Shown here: positions 13,507 through 19,841 of the stretch, in pieces | Layout: every line of letters begins with the position of its first letter | Position numbering within the stretch: the first letter of the stretch is position 1 | Virus record (IMG/VR): IMGVR_UViG_3300017719_000200 | Coordinates: 1-23,809 of that record | DNA from: a virus | Direction: 5' to 3' (one strand) | DNA: 23,809 nt | Notes under the pieces: generated by a model | What the model saw: the letters and a program-made list of their open reading frames with translations, nothing else | Databases searched by the model: none | Told to the model about the DNA's origin: nothing | Translations under genes and position numbers: made by a program

Positions 13507-15713
13507 TGGCTAAACCAAGTCTCGATGATCTTATCGATTCAGTCAGGAAGGAGAAGGAACCAAAACCTGATCCCAAAAAAGTGGCTGCTGAAAAAAAGAA
13601 AGAAGCTAGAAAGGAAGCTTTGAAGAATGTTCCTGTTGCTAAGACAAAAACAAAGGCACAAAAAGATAAAGAGTCTGGGGAGTCATTCATTTCTCAGGCT
13701 AAGAAAAGAGTTTCTGATGGAAGAAATAAAGAGTTAGCCAGAAAAAAATCTGAAGATACTCTTGCATCTAAAACTAGAGGTAAAGAACTTTCAGATAAGA
13801 AAAGTTCTTTAGAAAAGAAAAAATCTGATGGTGAAGAAAAGAAGAAGAAGATTGCGTCTGAATTGAACTCGGTGCAAATTTCTAAAGTCTCCTCTAAGGA
13901 TTCTACTGCAGAGGCAGGCACAAAGGTTCTTGGCAATGCGTTGAGTTCAGTTGGTGCTATTGGGAAAGCAACTCTTACCGCTACTGATGCTGGTAAGAAA
14001 GCGAGTAAATTGAAGAAAAAAATGGTGCAGAAAATGAAGAAGAACCGAGGTCTTAAGACTGGGGTTTCTTCTACTCAATCTATTAAAGATAGAAAACCTG
14101 AGAAAAAGAAGGAAAAGGAAAAAGATCCATGGAAGGAATCTATGGATTGGAGAGACACGTACATACCAACGGAGATTGATTCTGTGGATATTATTAAACC
14201 TGAACCACTCAAGGCTTCTAATTGGAGAGAAGAGTTTCTTTGGGAAGTAGATGATCAACCTAAAGAACCGAAAGAAAAAGAAAAGCAAATCAAACCAATG
14301 ACAGGAAAGAATACTGTCACTATTAATCCAAAGATTACTGAAGGTATTAGGTTGAAGACCCGCCAGGAGTATATGGATGGACTTAGGAAAGCAAAAGAAA
14401 GAGCCACCAACGCCGCTGGTGCCATCGGTAACTGGTTGAATCCTCCAGCAAAAAATTCAAACGAACCTACCGTAAGATCTGGTGAGAGAACTCCAAACAC
14501 TGGTGGAATTAATCAACCACATATTCCATCCAGAGGACCAGACGGTAAACGATCTGGTAGTGAGGATGATGGAAGTGTAGCACCTCCAAAGAGTACTCAA
14601 CCAGATACCAGAACTCCAGATCAGAAGACAACTCCTGCAGATAAAAATAGGGAAAATAAACCTCCCAGATCAACTCCACCAAAATCAACAGCTCCAGCAC
14701 CATCTTCTACACCAAAGAGAACTGCTGCTGATGAGAAACTGCGTACTGCGGATAAGAAAACACGTATGGCAGCCTGGGCAAAAGCAAATCCAAAACTTGC
14801 TGCTGCAAAAAAAGAAAGGGATCGTACTAGAGGAACGAATCAGACTACGAATCCTTTGATGAAGGATATGAAGTCGAGAATGCCTGCACCCAAAACGGGA
14901 ACAGGGAGTACTCCTGCACCAAAAGCAACTACTCCACCACCAAAAGCAACTCCTCCTGCGCCAAAAGTAACACCCATTAAAGTACAACCACATACGGGTG
15001 CTCAACGACCCACTAATATTACAAATCAACAACCTCAATCTAGATTTAAGAAACCCTCACCAATGAGATTGACAAACTCTTTCTCTGATTGGAGAGGTGA
15101 TCTGCAACTAGATGAAGCAAGTTTAAGAAAACCTGCACCAATGCCTGAGTACAAACCAACAGGTACTAAAAAACCTGTACCAATGCCTGATCACAAAATA
15201 AAAGGTACTAGGAAACCTGTACCAATGCCTAACTATCCTTTAAATCAATCATATGAACCAGAAGGTGAAAATCTTGATGAAGTCATTGGCGGCAAACCTG
15301 GAGACGGATACATTGGTCATCCTAACCTAGATATCAAAAACCCACTTGCTAAGAAGCAGGTTAAGGCACCTACTGGTAATACTGGACTTGCTGGCAAAAT
15401 GGGTGATAGAAAAATGATGATGGATAGGATGAGAAATCGCCTTCGTGAAGATAACCTGACTACTGAAGGAGCAGCCTGGACAAAAAAGTCAGGAAAGAAC
15501 TCCGAAGGGGGACTTAACGAAAAAGGACGAAAGTCTTACGAAAAGGAAAATCCAGGATCTGACCTCAAAGCACCAAGCAAGAAAGTTGGAAATCCCCGCA
15601 GGGCATCCTTCTGCGCTCGAATGAAGGGCATGAAAAAGAAACTAACTAGTAAGAAAACATCTAGAGATCCTGATAGCAGAATCAATAAGTCACTAAGAGC
15701 GTGGAACTGTTGA
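13506..15713 (+). CDS. Large mosaic Lys/Pro-rich virion protein candidate
   Basis: A 735-residue protein; the ATG at 13506 shares a base with the preceding TGA. Order: a Lys/Glu coiled-coil-like region (1-200); a WRDTYIPTE...IIKPEP...NWREEFLWEVDD block (215-250); a Pro/Thr/Ser linker (310-410); an AAWAKANPKLAAAKKE...NPLMKDMKSRMPAP block (422-462); more Pro/Ala linker; DWRGDLQLDEA (528-538); three 14-residue KPxPMP repeats (542-583). A compact C-terminal domain (655-735) begins AAWTKKSGKNSEGGLN and ends SRINKSLRAWNC, with conserved-looking SFCARM; I think this is the domain named DUF6321. IxE|G (277-280) and LxE|A (535-538) fit gp21-type cleavage. No enzyme motif is seen. A role as a processed head or core protein is inferred from composition and context. 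Confidence 0.65.
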   Translation: MAKPSLDDLIDSVRKEKEPKPDPKKVAAEKKKEARKEALKNVPVAKTKTKAQKDKESGESFISQAKKRVSDGRNKELARKKSEDTLASKTRGKELSDKKSSLEKKKSDGEEKKKKIASELNSVQISKVSSKDSTAEAGTKVLGNALSSVGAIGKATLTATDAGKKASKLKKKMVQKMKKNRGLKTGVSSTQSIKDRKPEKKKEKEKDPWKESMDWRDTYIPTEIDSVDIIKPEPLKASNWREEFLWEVDDQPKEPKEKEKQIKPMTGKNTVTINPKITEGIRLKTRQEYMDGLRKAKERATNAAGAIGNWLNPPAKNSNEPTVRSGERTPNTGGINQPHIPSRGPDGKRSGSEDDGSVAPPKSTQPDTRTPDQKTTPADKNRENKPPRSTPPKSTAPAPSSTPKRTAADEKLRTADKKTRMAAWAKANPKLAAAKKERDRTRGTNQTTNPLMKDMKSRMPAPKTGTGSTPAPKATTPPPKATPPAPKVTPIKVQPHTGAQRPTNITNQQPQSRFKKPSPMRLTNSFSDWRGDLQLDEASLRKPAPMPEYKPTGTKKPVPMPDHKIKGTRKPVPMPNYPLNQSYEPEGENLDEVIGGKPGDGYIGHPNLDIKNPLAKKQVKAPTGNTGLAGKMGDRKMMMDRMRNRLREDNLTTEGAAWTKKSGKNSEGGLNEKGRKSYEKENPGSDLKAPSKKVGNPRRASFCARMKGMKKKLTSKKTSRDPDSRINKSLRAWNC
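15129..15251 (+). repeat. Three tandem 42-bp coding repeats
   Basis: Units start at 15129, 15171 and 15213, each opening AAACCTG(C/T)ACCAATGCCT and encoding KP(A/V)PMP plus eight variable residues; the third unit is degenerate after its first half. They lie inside the 735-aa virion protein candidate and look like a slippage-type expansion. The conserved KPxPMP part suggests a selected linear motif or a polyproline spacer. Confidence 0.85.
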
Positions 15714-15755
15714 CTTGGTTTGAAGATATTTTATCAGATACCTTTTAATTTAAGT

Positions 15756-15763
15756 TCTAAATA
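15756..15763 (+). promoter_or_regulatory. T4-like late promoter box
   Basis: TCTAAATA lies 27 nt before the ATG at 15791, in the 77-nt gap after the 735-aa gene. The CTAAATA form recurs before 16324 and 16827 and (as ACTAAATA) before 20248. Confidence 0.5.
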
Positions 15764-15790
15764 TTTAAGAGTATCACTCTGATACAACTT

Positions 15791-16012
15791 ATGTACCTAA
15801 CTTACATATTTGCAACTATCATTATACTTATGATAGCCTATGCAGGTACGGAAGAGACTATGCGTCTCTTCTCATACATTGATCTCGTAATTAGATATCA
15901 GTGGGTTAAATTTAGAATGTTTATGATGAGACGTAAACTAGAACAACAACTCATAAAGGATCTACCTGATTACAATAAACTCATAAAGGAATTGAAAGAT
16001 GACCAACGATAA
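15791..16012 (+). CDS. Small membrane protein, 73 aa
   Basis: A 73-residue protein with one N-terminal membrane helix (about residues 4-19, TYIFATIIILMIAYAG) followed by a basic amphipathic region (VIRYQWVKFRMFMMRRKLEQQL) and a charged tail. The topology suggests an inner-membrane anchor with a cytoplasmic basic helix. I recall similar proteins (ending YIDLxxRYQWxxFxMxxMRRKLE) in cyanophage genomes, without known function. A late box stands 27 nt upstream, and its end overlaps the next gene by 14 nt, so the two are likely co-translated. Confidence 0.7.
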   Translation: MYLTYIFATIIILMIAYAGTEETMRLFSYIDLVIRYQWVKFRMFMMRRKLEQQLIKDLPDYNKLIKELKDDQR

Positions 16013-16298
16013 GGAACTGTCGGATCTCAAACTAGAGAGAAAAGAATGTCCTAAATGTGGTGCTATTTGGATTAACGGCAAACACATGTTTAGTGGTACT
16101 GCTGCCTCTTACGACAAGAGTGAACTAGACCTAGCTGGTTTGGTTTGCAATAAACTAGGTGATGAAACATGCATCAATCCTAGGAAAGGACAAGATGGTG
16201 GAACTACCTGGGAATATAGGTCTGGATACATTGATGGTGTCTATGCTTCAAAGAAAAAATCAATGGAAGAAATGCGTGATCAATTTGGAGATCTCTAA
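15999..16298 (+). CDS. Small conserved protein with Cys motif, 99 aa
   Basis: A 99-residue soluble protein with a CPKC knuckle (C17, C20) and two later cysteines (C50, C58). The four could bind a zinc ion, but the wide spacing makes this uncertain. The rest includes GAIWINGKHMFSGT and TTWEYRSGYIDGVYASKKKS, with alternating aromatic residues typical of a small beta fold. It resembles conserved small proteins of marine T4-like phages in my memory; no function is known to me. It overlaps the preceding membrane protein by 14 nt, and its stop is embedded in the next late promoter box. Confidence 0.65.
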   Translation: MTNDKELSDLKLERKECPKCGAIWINGKHMFSGTAASYDKSELDLAGLVCNKLGDETCINPRKGQDGGTTWEYRSGYIDGVYASKKKSMEEMRDQFGDL

Positions 16299-16301
16299 AT
16301 A
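16294..16301 (+). promoter_or_regulatory. T4-like late promoter box
   Basis: TCTAAATA contains the TAA stop (16296-16298) of the preceding gene and lies 22 nt before the ATG at 16324. Confidence 0.5.
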
Positions 16302-16323
16302 CTACATAGGATACTAATTAACC

Positions 16324-16596
16324 ATGTTAACTAACATAAAAGGAACTCAGGCAGCATGTGGTACTGACGCTGCAGGCGCTTCTACATTTGGAAGTGCAAC
16401 AGTGGTACGTCTCTGTAACAACAGTGGCACTGCAAGATTAGTAAGTGTTATTGATTCAGTTGGTGGATCAACAACAGTCGGAACCTTCACGATGCCAGGA
16501 AATACTGTTGAGTTTGTAGAGAAGAAATCAACAGAGGCAATATTTGCAGCAGACGCTACTGTCGTCGGGTCAGCAGCAGGATATACAATATCATAA
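16324..16596 (+). CDS. Small probable structural protein, 90 aa
   Basis: A 90-residue protein rich in Gly, Ala, Ser, Thr and Val with few charges, predicted as nearly all beta strand (ATVVRLCNNSGTARLVSVIDS, TVGTFTMPGNTVEFVEK). The pattern looks like a small virion decoration or fibre-type domain rather than an enzyme. Its own late promoter box upstream and terminator-like hairpin downstream make it a single-gene transcription unit, as expected for an abundant structural protein. No signal peptide is evident. Family not recognised with certainty. Confidence 0.65.
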   Translation: MLTNIKGTQAACGTDAAGASTFGSATVVRLCNNSGTARLVSVIDSVGGSTTVGTFTMPGNTVEFVEKKSTEAIFAADATVVGSAAGYTIS

Positions 16597-16623
16597 TAGA
16601 TGATTAATTGTAACTATTAGTAT

Positions 16624-16656
16624 GGGTGTTCGGGGGTATCTCGAGCACCCTATTTT
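16624..16656 (+). terminator. Rho-independent terminator candidate
   Basis: GGGTGTTCG (16624-16632) pairs with CGAGCACCC (16642-16650) through nine pairs, one of them G-U, leaving a 9-nt loop; TATTTT follows. It lies 27 nt after the 90-aa structural gene. Confidence 0.65.
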
Positions 16657-16679
16657 GTATTTAATTTGGATGTTTTAAA

Positions 16680-16763
16680 ATGAGCACATTGTTTGTATTT
16701 GCATTTATTATGTTGTTAATTTCTGGTATGGAGTTAACATGGCCATGTCCCCCTAGAGGTTGA
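16680..16763 (+). CDS. Tiny membrane peptide, 27 aa
   Basis: ATG to TGA encodes 27 residues: a hydrophobic helix (TLFVFAFIMLLISGMEL) followed by TWPCPPRG. The helix is long enough to cross a membrane and the short tail has one Cys and three Pro. It fills most of the gap between the hairpin at 16624 and the late promoter at 16796. No strong ribosome-binding site is seen. I recall comparable tiny peptides in cyanophages but cannot prove it is expressed. Confidence 0.4.
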   Translation: MSTLFVFAFIMLLISGMELTWPCPPRG

Positions 16764-16795
16764 TATGAAACTGTAACCTCTTATTTGGACTGCTT

Positions 16796-16803
16796 TCTAA
16801 ATA
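16796..16803 (+). promoter_or_regulatory. T4-like late promoter box
   Basis: TCTAAATA lies 23 nt before the ATG at 16827, after the tiny peptide gene. Confidence 0.5.
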
Positions 16804-16826
16804 ATAAAAAAACAGATCAGGCATAA

Positions 16827-17036
16827 ATGAATCCTGTAATTTTAATTGGGTGTTTCACACCACTGGTTATCATTTTTTTAGTAATGAAACTTGCTGTATG
16901 GGTATCTGCAGTTAATACAGAAAACTCTTATGTTGGAAAAGAACCCTTCAGGAAAAGAGGACCCTTCGTGGCAGATGCATATGCAGACGTTGATGAAGAG
17001 GAAGAGGAATTTACAGATCGCACAGACTATCGATGA
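16827..17036 (+). CDS. Small membrane protein, 69 aa
   Basis: A 69-residue protein with one N-terminal membrane helix (about residues 4-27, VILIGCFTPLVIIFLVMKLAVWV). A polar tail carries YVGKEPFRKRGPFVADAYADV and a very acidic DEEEEEFTDRTD end. The acidic tail probably faces the cytoplasm. The gene starts after a late promoter box. Its last 44 nt are overlapped in another frame by the next small gene. I recall this basic-then-acidic tail pattern from cyanophage small proteins; function unknown. Confidence 0.65.
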   Translation: MNPVILIGCFTPLVIIFLVMKLAVWVSAVNTENSYVGKEPFRKRGPFVADAYADVDEEEEEFTDRTDYR

Positions 17037-17154
17037 TGCTCTTTATACGCATTACTCTGAGAAAGGAATGAATGTTCCTAAATGGAAACATAGTAAAATA
17101 GAGTGGTGGGAAGATTACCTAATTAGTTTGGGTATTGATCCAGATAATCCGTAA
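16993..17154 (+). CDS. Small hypothetical protein, 53 aa
   Basis: The open frame runs back to 16891, but I place the start at the ATG at 16993 (MKRKRNLQIAQ), giving 53 residues and a 44-nt overlap with the preceding gene; the start is uncertain. The distinctive part is DALYTHYSEKGMNVPKWKHS followed by KIEWWEDYLISLGIDPDNP, rich in aromatic residues and looking like a small folded helical unit. No function can be assigned. The end is followed closely by the Gnd-like gene. Confidence 0.55.
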   Translation: MKRKRNLQIAQTIDDALYTHYSEKGMNVPKWKHSKIEWWEDYLISLGIDPDNP

Positions 17155-17172
17155 TTGTTTTTTGAGGTAGTA

Positions 17173-17640
17173 ATGAAAGTTGGAATGATTGGTTTAGGTC
17201 GTACAGGTGAAGGTATGGCTCGCCGTATGATTGAAAAAGGTATCGAAGTTTGGGGTTATAGTAGTACCAACTATGAGAATGCCTGTGGACAATATGAAGC
17301 AGGACACCTTAGTGGATGTGTAACTTCAATAGAGTATCTTGTCCGAGCAGTTAAAACTGATAATAAGAAATTTACCAGTGCTGGTAAAATCCCTGGTATC
17401 TTTCAGATTACATGTCCTGAGCAAAAGGCAGAAGACACACTTGATGAATTGCTACCTCTGCTTGAGGAGGGTGATATCATTATTGACCATAGCACCAGTG
17501 ACATAACAAAATGTCAGGAACTGGAACTATACTGTTCTAAGTTAGGTATCTCATATATCTTCTCTGGGGTATATGGATCACCTTATGCCATTGATGTTTG
17601 TTCCAAAATTTTCCAATCCTTATCACCAGGTAATGTTTAA
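17173..17640 (+). CDS. 6-phosphogluconate dehydrogenase-like Rossmann protein, short form
   Basis: A 155-residue protein; the ATG at 17173 has GAGG five bases upstream and is preferred over a TTG at 17155. It matches the N-terminal NAD(P)-binding domain of 6-phosphogluconate dehydrogenase/beta-hydroxyacid dehydrogenases: GLGRTG at 7-12, an alpha helix with MARRMIEKG, WGYSST after the second strand, LLEEGDIIIDHSTSD (97-110) in place of IDGGNS, and SGVYGS (131-136) in place of the GTSGG loop. Both substrate motifs are changed and the all-alpha catalytic C-terminal domain with the active-site Lys is absent. Full-length cyanophage Gnd is an NADPH-generating auxiliary metabolic enzyme; this short form is probably not active in that reaction. 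It ends cleanly in a TAATG overlap with the next gene, so it looks like a stable short version rather than fresh decay. Confidence 0.75.
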   Translation: MKVGMIGLGRTGEGMARRMIEKGIEVWGYSSTNYENACGQYEAGHLSGCVTSIEYLVRAVKTDNKKFTSAGKIPGIFQITCPEQKAEDTLDELLPLLEEGDIIIDHSTSDITKCQELELYCSKLGISYIFSGVYGSPYAIDVCSKIFQSLSPGNV

Positions 17641-18113
17641 TGAGTTTATGTATTGGTCCAATGACTGTGATTGGTTCTGCAGTAACTGTGTTGTTGGGAA
17701 CGCAAACTCCAGATAATGTTAAAACTTATATTGGAGTTAATATTGAACCCTATGATACTGAGCAGTTTGATTTAAACGAACCTTCTGGTTCGTTTGGTAT
17801 TGAATATGATATACACAAACATATAAGATTGTTTGCTGAACATCTCTCATCACCAATGCAGTGTGATGATCATCCTGGTATCAATCATGCTGGTGTAAAA
17901 TTTTTAGCACCACTATCACAAGATCTTACGGTGTATAGTGGCATATCTGTGAATAACTCAAAGTTTGATAGTAGAGATAACTTTGAAGGTCCTTTAGGAT
18001 CTATTGGTATTGAGTATGGTAATGATTTAAAATTATTTGCTGAATACTTAAGCAGCATAAAAGAATTTGAAGGTGGTAGAACATCTCTAGGATTTAAGGT
18101 ATTTTTCAAATGA
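17640..18113 (+). CDS. Beta-barrel-like protein with internal repeat, 157 aa
   Basis: A 157-residue protein coupled to the Gnd-like gene (TAATG). The first ~20 residues are hydrophobic (CIGPMTVIGSAVTVLLG) and could be a signal or anchor. The rest alternates polar and hydrophobic residues like outer-membrane strands and holds two similar units: YIGVNIEP...GSFGIEYDIHKHIRLFAEHLSS and YSGISVNN...GSIGIEYGNDLKLFAEYLSS, ending GFKVFFK. A C-terminal aromatic residue is typical of outer-membrane barrels, but here the last residue is Lys after FF. It could be a small porin-like or OmpA-like protein, or a virion protein using the same hairpin. Its stop overlaps the next ATG (ATGA). Confidence 0.65.
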   Translation: MSLCIGPMTVIGSAVTVLLGTQTPDNVKTYIGVNIEPYDTEQFDLNEPSGSFGIEYDIHKHIRLFAEHLSSPMQCDDHPGINHAGVKFLAPLSQDLTVYSGISVNNSKFDSRDNFEGPLGSIGIEYGNDLKLFAEYLSSIKEFEGGRTSLGFKVFFK

Positions 18114-18241
18114 CTCTAGCACATGTCTTATTTTTCGGATCACTACCCTTTATATGTGCCACCGCATATTTCGGGTACAGAAAAGGTGAGAATAACTATT
18201 ATGAAACCGACGCCTACTCAGGAAATGGAACAGCGCATTAG
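18110..18241 (+). CDS. Tiny membrane protein, 43 aa
   Basis: Starts in an ATGA overlap with the preceding stop and encodes 43 residues: a membrane helix (AHVLFFGSLPFICATAYFGY, about 4-23) and a polar tail (RKGENNYYETDAYSGNGTAH). The coupled start and clear helix-plus-tail design make it credible despite its size. It overlaps the next gene by 41 nt in another frame. Function unknown. Confidence 0.55.
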   Translation: MTLAHVLFFGSLPFICATAYFGYRKGENNYYETDAYSGNGTAH

Positions 18242-18434
18242 AATGCGGTTTGCGTTTGCAATGTCCTCCTTCGGGCGAATGTTTAACCCTTCAGGTATAT
18301 CACTAGAAATGAGGCAATTATGTAATGAATGGTCTCAAAATACTGATGAAGATCCCCCTAAAGGTGATTTGTATCATGTTGATCGTTACTTCTTAGAACT
18401 TTGGAAAAATAGAAATGAATCTAAATCTAATTAA
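18201..18434 (+). CDS. Small hypothetical protein, 77 aa
   Basis: The ATG at 18201 (MKPTPTQEME) is preferred over the first in-frame start at 18123 because it shortens the overlap with the 43-aa gene and has AGGTGAG ten bases upstream. The 77-residue protein is helical, with basic and Met/Phe-rich text (RIRMRFAFAMSSFGRMF), then SLEMRQLCNEW and YHVDRYFLELWKNR. It is soluble with no recognisable motif; function unknown. Its end is overlapped by the start of a 52-aa gene. Confidence 0.55.
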   Translation: MKPTPTQEMEQRIRMRFAFAMSSFGRMFNPSGISLEMRQLCNEWSQNTDEDPPKGDLYHVDRYFLELWKNRNESKSN

Positions 18435-18573
18435 AAAATTAAGAGATGAGATTTATATGTTGAAACTCGAAAATAATCACCTGAAAATGGAGCTAGAAGA
18501 GGTAAATAGTTCTTGGGTACATCCTAATTCATGCCTTCACAATGAGGATCTATGGGAAAAACTAAAAACCTAA
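18415..18573 (+). CDS. Small coiled-coil protein, 52 aa
   Basis: A 52-residue ORF overlapping the previous gene by 20 nt. Residues 3-30 (LNLIKKLRDEIYML plus KLENNHLKMELEEV) form heptad-like repeats with Leu/Ile/Met at regular positions, as in a short coiled coil, followed by SSWVHPNSCLHNEDLWEKLK. The regular pattern argues that it is a real gene rather than a chance frame. A small dimeric accessory factor is plausible; no function is known. Confidence 0.5.
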   Translation: MNLNLIKKLRDEIYMLKLENNHLKMELEEVNSSWVHPNSCLHNEDLWEKLKT

Positions 18574-18659
18574 CAGTGTCAGGTTCATTCATTTTCAGTT
18601 TCGTTATTTGTTTAGTTGTTTGGGGATTGAATAATGCCTATCCTCATCATGGACTTTGA
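18552..18659 (+). CDS. Tiny membrane peptide, 35 aa
   Basis: ATG to TGA encodes 35 residues: a basic start (MGKTKN), a membrane helix (SGSFIFSFVICLVVWGL) and a short His-containing tail. It overlaps its neighbours on both sides (22 nt and 26 nt). The positive-inside start plus single helix is typical of phage membrane peptides, but expression is unproven. Confidence 0.4.
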   Translation: MGKTKNLTVSGSFIFSFVICLVVWGLNNAYPHHGL

Positions 18660-18846
18660 TCTAACCATGGAGGATTATACTATTATCCTCAATGCACTTC
18701 ACTATTATAAGAAAGTGGAGAAACGTGGACAGTTTCAACAGTATGATGATGCAAAGATCAATCTTCTAAGAGACAAGTTAGCCTATCAATTAGTTCCATC
18801 TAGTAAGAGCAATCCAGACGATGACACACGTACAACTGTTCGTTAG
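18634..18846 (+). CDS. Small hypothetical protein, 70 aa
   Basis: A 70-residue soluble protein. The ATG at 18634 has GGGGA eight bases upstream; ATGs at 18649 and 18667 are alternatives. Its centre, MEDYTIILNALHYYKK followed by QQYDDAKINLLRDKLAYQL, is two amphipathic helices, and the tail is polar (SKSNPDDDTRTTVR). I recall this pair of helices as a recurring small cyanophage protein, without function. It sits between tiny membrane-protein genes. Confidence 0.6.
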   Translation: MPILIMDFDLTMEDYTIILNALHYYKKVEKRGQFQQYDDAKINLLRDKLAYQLVPSSKSNPDDDTRTTVR

Positions 18847-18853
18847 GTATGTA

Positions 18854-18988
18854 ATGGAAACTCCATGGTCTTTAGGAACTATGGGATTCATTTTAGTATT
18901 TGTACCTATCATTGGTATGAATCTCGTCCATAAATATGGCTGGGAACATTGGGAACCATTCAGGTACACGCATGATTCACGAAGATGA
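18854..18988 (+). CDS. Tiny membrane protein, 44 aa
   Basis: A 44-residue ORF seven nt after the previous stop. A membrane helix (LGTMGFILVFVPIIGMNLV) is followed by a His/Trp-rich tail (HKYGWEHWEPFRYTHDSRR). The tail composition is unusual and could bind a metal or sit at the membrane surface. It overlaps the next gene by 17 nt if that one starts at 18972. Confidence 0.5.
   Translation: METPWSLGTMGFILVFVPIIGMNLVHKYGWEHWEPFRYTHDSRR
18929..18936 (+). promoter_or_regulatory. Possible T4-like late promoter box inside a gene
   Basis: CATAAATA lies inside the 44-aa gene and 35 nt before the ATG at 18972, within the 23-35 nt range of the other late boxes. It may be only codon content (His-Lys-Tyr). 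Confidence 0.25.
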
Positions 18989-19214
18989 CGGCGACAAGTG
19001 GGAGTATCAGGATAAGTTTACATATGAATTTACTAAAGACGATGTTTTTCTTCTTTACCATTCTGTATGTGAAACAATTAGATTGTGGCCAGGATCTCCC
19101 GCAAGACCTGTTGAAGAACAAGACCATCTCTATCAGTTGAGAGATTCATTTTATGTTGGCGTACTTGAATATAAGTTTAATAATATGGAATCTGATCGAG
19201 ATCAAGACAAATGA
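18972..19214 (+). CDS. Small hypothetical protein, 80 aa
   Basis: The ATG at 18972 (MIHEDDGDKWEYQDK) is preferred to 18936, which would overlap its neighbour by 53 nt. The 80-residue acidic, soluble protein has a helix (KDDVFLLYHSVCETIRLWPG), a turn (SPARPVEEQ) and a second helical half (LYQLRDSFYVGVLEYKF), resembling a small helical bundle. No known motif is seen. It is coupled to the following membrane-protein gene by ATGA. Confidence 0.6.
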   Translation: MIHEDDGDKWEYQDKFTYEFTKDDVFLLYHSVCETIRLWPGSPARPVEEQDHLYQLRDSFYVGVLEYKFNNMESDRDQDK

Positions 19215-19417
19215 ACCTTTTTCTTCGCCCACTTGATAATCCAAATGATCCTGTATGGTCAGTGATCTTTATGGTATTCCTTTCTGTTGCTATGGCTCTT
19301 TATGTCATCTACTATATACTAGGAATTGATGAAAGAGAATCTCATGGGATCATTGACACCACCAAGCAGGAAGAGCTGCTACAACTTCCGAGTGACGGAG
19401 ATCAACCGTGTCCTTGA
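19211..19417 (+). CDS. Small membrane protein, 68 aa
   Basis: A 68-residue protein starting in an ATGA overlap. One membrane helix (about residues 15-38, VWSVIFMVFLSVAMALYVIYYIL) follows a short polar start containing RPLDNPNDP; the tail is acidic and polar (DERESHGIIDTTKQEELLQL). Its 3' third overlaps the start of the nuclease gene by 74 nt in another frame. Function unknown; it closes the run of small membrane proteins. Confidence 0.6.
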   Translation: MNLFLRPLDNPNDPVWSVIFMVFLSVAMALYVIYYILGIDERESHGIIDTTKQEELLQLPSDGDQPCP

Positions 19418-19802
19418 TGGTGATACTATTGACGTTACTATCGACCTCGGGTTTGATCTATACAAGAAAGAAAGAGTTAGAGTTGCAGGCGTTGATACGC
19501 CAGAGAAGAGGACGAGAAACCTAGAGGAGAAAGCACTTGGAATCGACGCAACCAACTGGCTCAAAGAAAAACTCGAAGGTACTTTGGCTGGTGACGATGA
19601 GTTGTCTGTTAGGACTGAACTTGTTGGTGGCACTGGGAAGTATGGGCGTCTTCTTGGGTGGCTTTACATTGGGGATGCAGATGTGTCCCTCAACGAACAA
19701 ATGATTGAAGAAGGATATGCTCATGCATATGATGGTGGCACTAAGGATATGAACCTTGAGGCACTACGAGAAATTCGTAGACAGCATGGTACTTTAATTT
19801 AA
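19344..19802 (+). CDS. Thermonuclease-like (SNase family) protein
   Basis: A 152-residue protein with the staphylococcal-nuclease fold. ITEINRVLDGDTIDVTID-type text (here VTEINRVLDGDTIDV) gives the calcium-binding aspartates. RVRVAGVDTPEKRTRN gives the first catalytic Arg and the TPE loop. The EEKALG helix, GKYGRLLGWLYI with the second Arg, and SLNEQMIEEGYAHAY at the end match the family order. In S. aureus nuclease the enzyme cleaves DNA and RNA using Ca2+. Start candidates are 19344 (chosen, GAAAGAGA upstream) and 19329. No clear signal peptide is seen, so it probably acts inside the host, perhaps in host DNA breakdown for dNTP recycling; that role is inferred. Its TAA overlaps a late-type box. 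Confidence 0.87.
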   Translation: MGSLTPPSRKSCYNFRVTEINRVLDGDTIDVTIDLGFDLYKKERVRVAGVDTPEKRTRNLEEKALGIDATNWLKEKLEGTLAGDDELSVRTELVGGTGKYGRLLGWLYIGDADVSLNEQMIEEGYAHAYDGGTKDMNLEALREIRRQHGTLI

Positions 19803-19808
19803 TAAATA
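19801..19808 (+). promoter_or_regulatory. T4-like late promoter box
   Basis: AATAAATA overlaps the nuclease stop. Unlike the other boxes it is about 105 nt before the next credible ATG (19914), so a transcript from it would have a long leader holding the TTGGGT/ACCCAA hairpin at 19826-19841. Confidence 0.4.
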
Positions 19809-19825
19809 ATAAGATCCCGAATAAT

Positions 19826-19841
19826 TTGGGTAGTCACCCAA
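19826..19841 (+). repeat. Short perfect inverted repeat
   Basis: TTGGGT (19826-19831) and ACCCAA (19836-19841) form a six-pair hairpin with a 4-nt loop, with no T-run after it. It lies in the leader between the nuclease and the 64-aa gene, inside a stretch that reads like coding sequence on the - strand. Confidence 0.5.
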
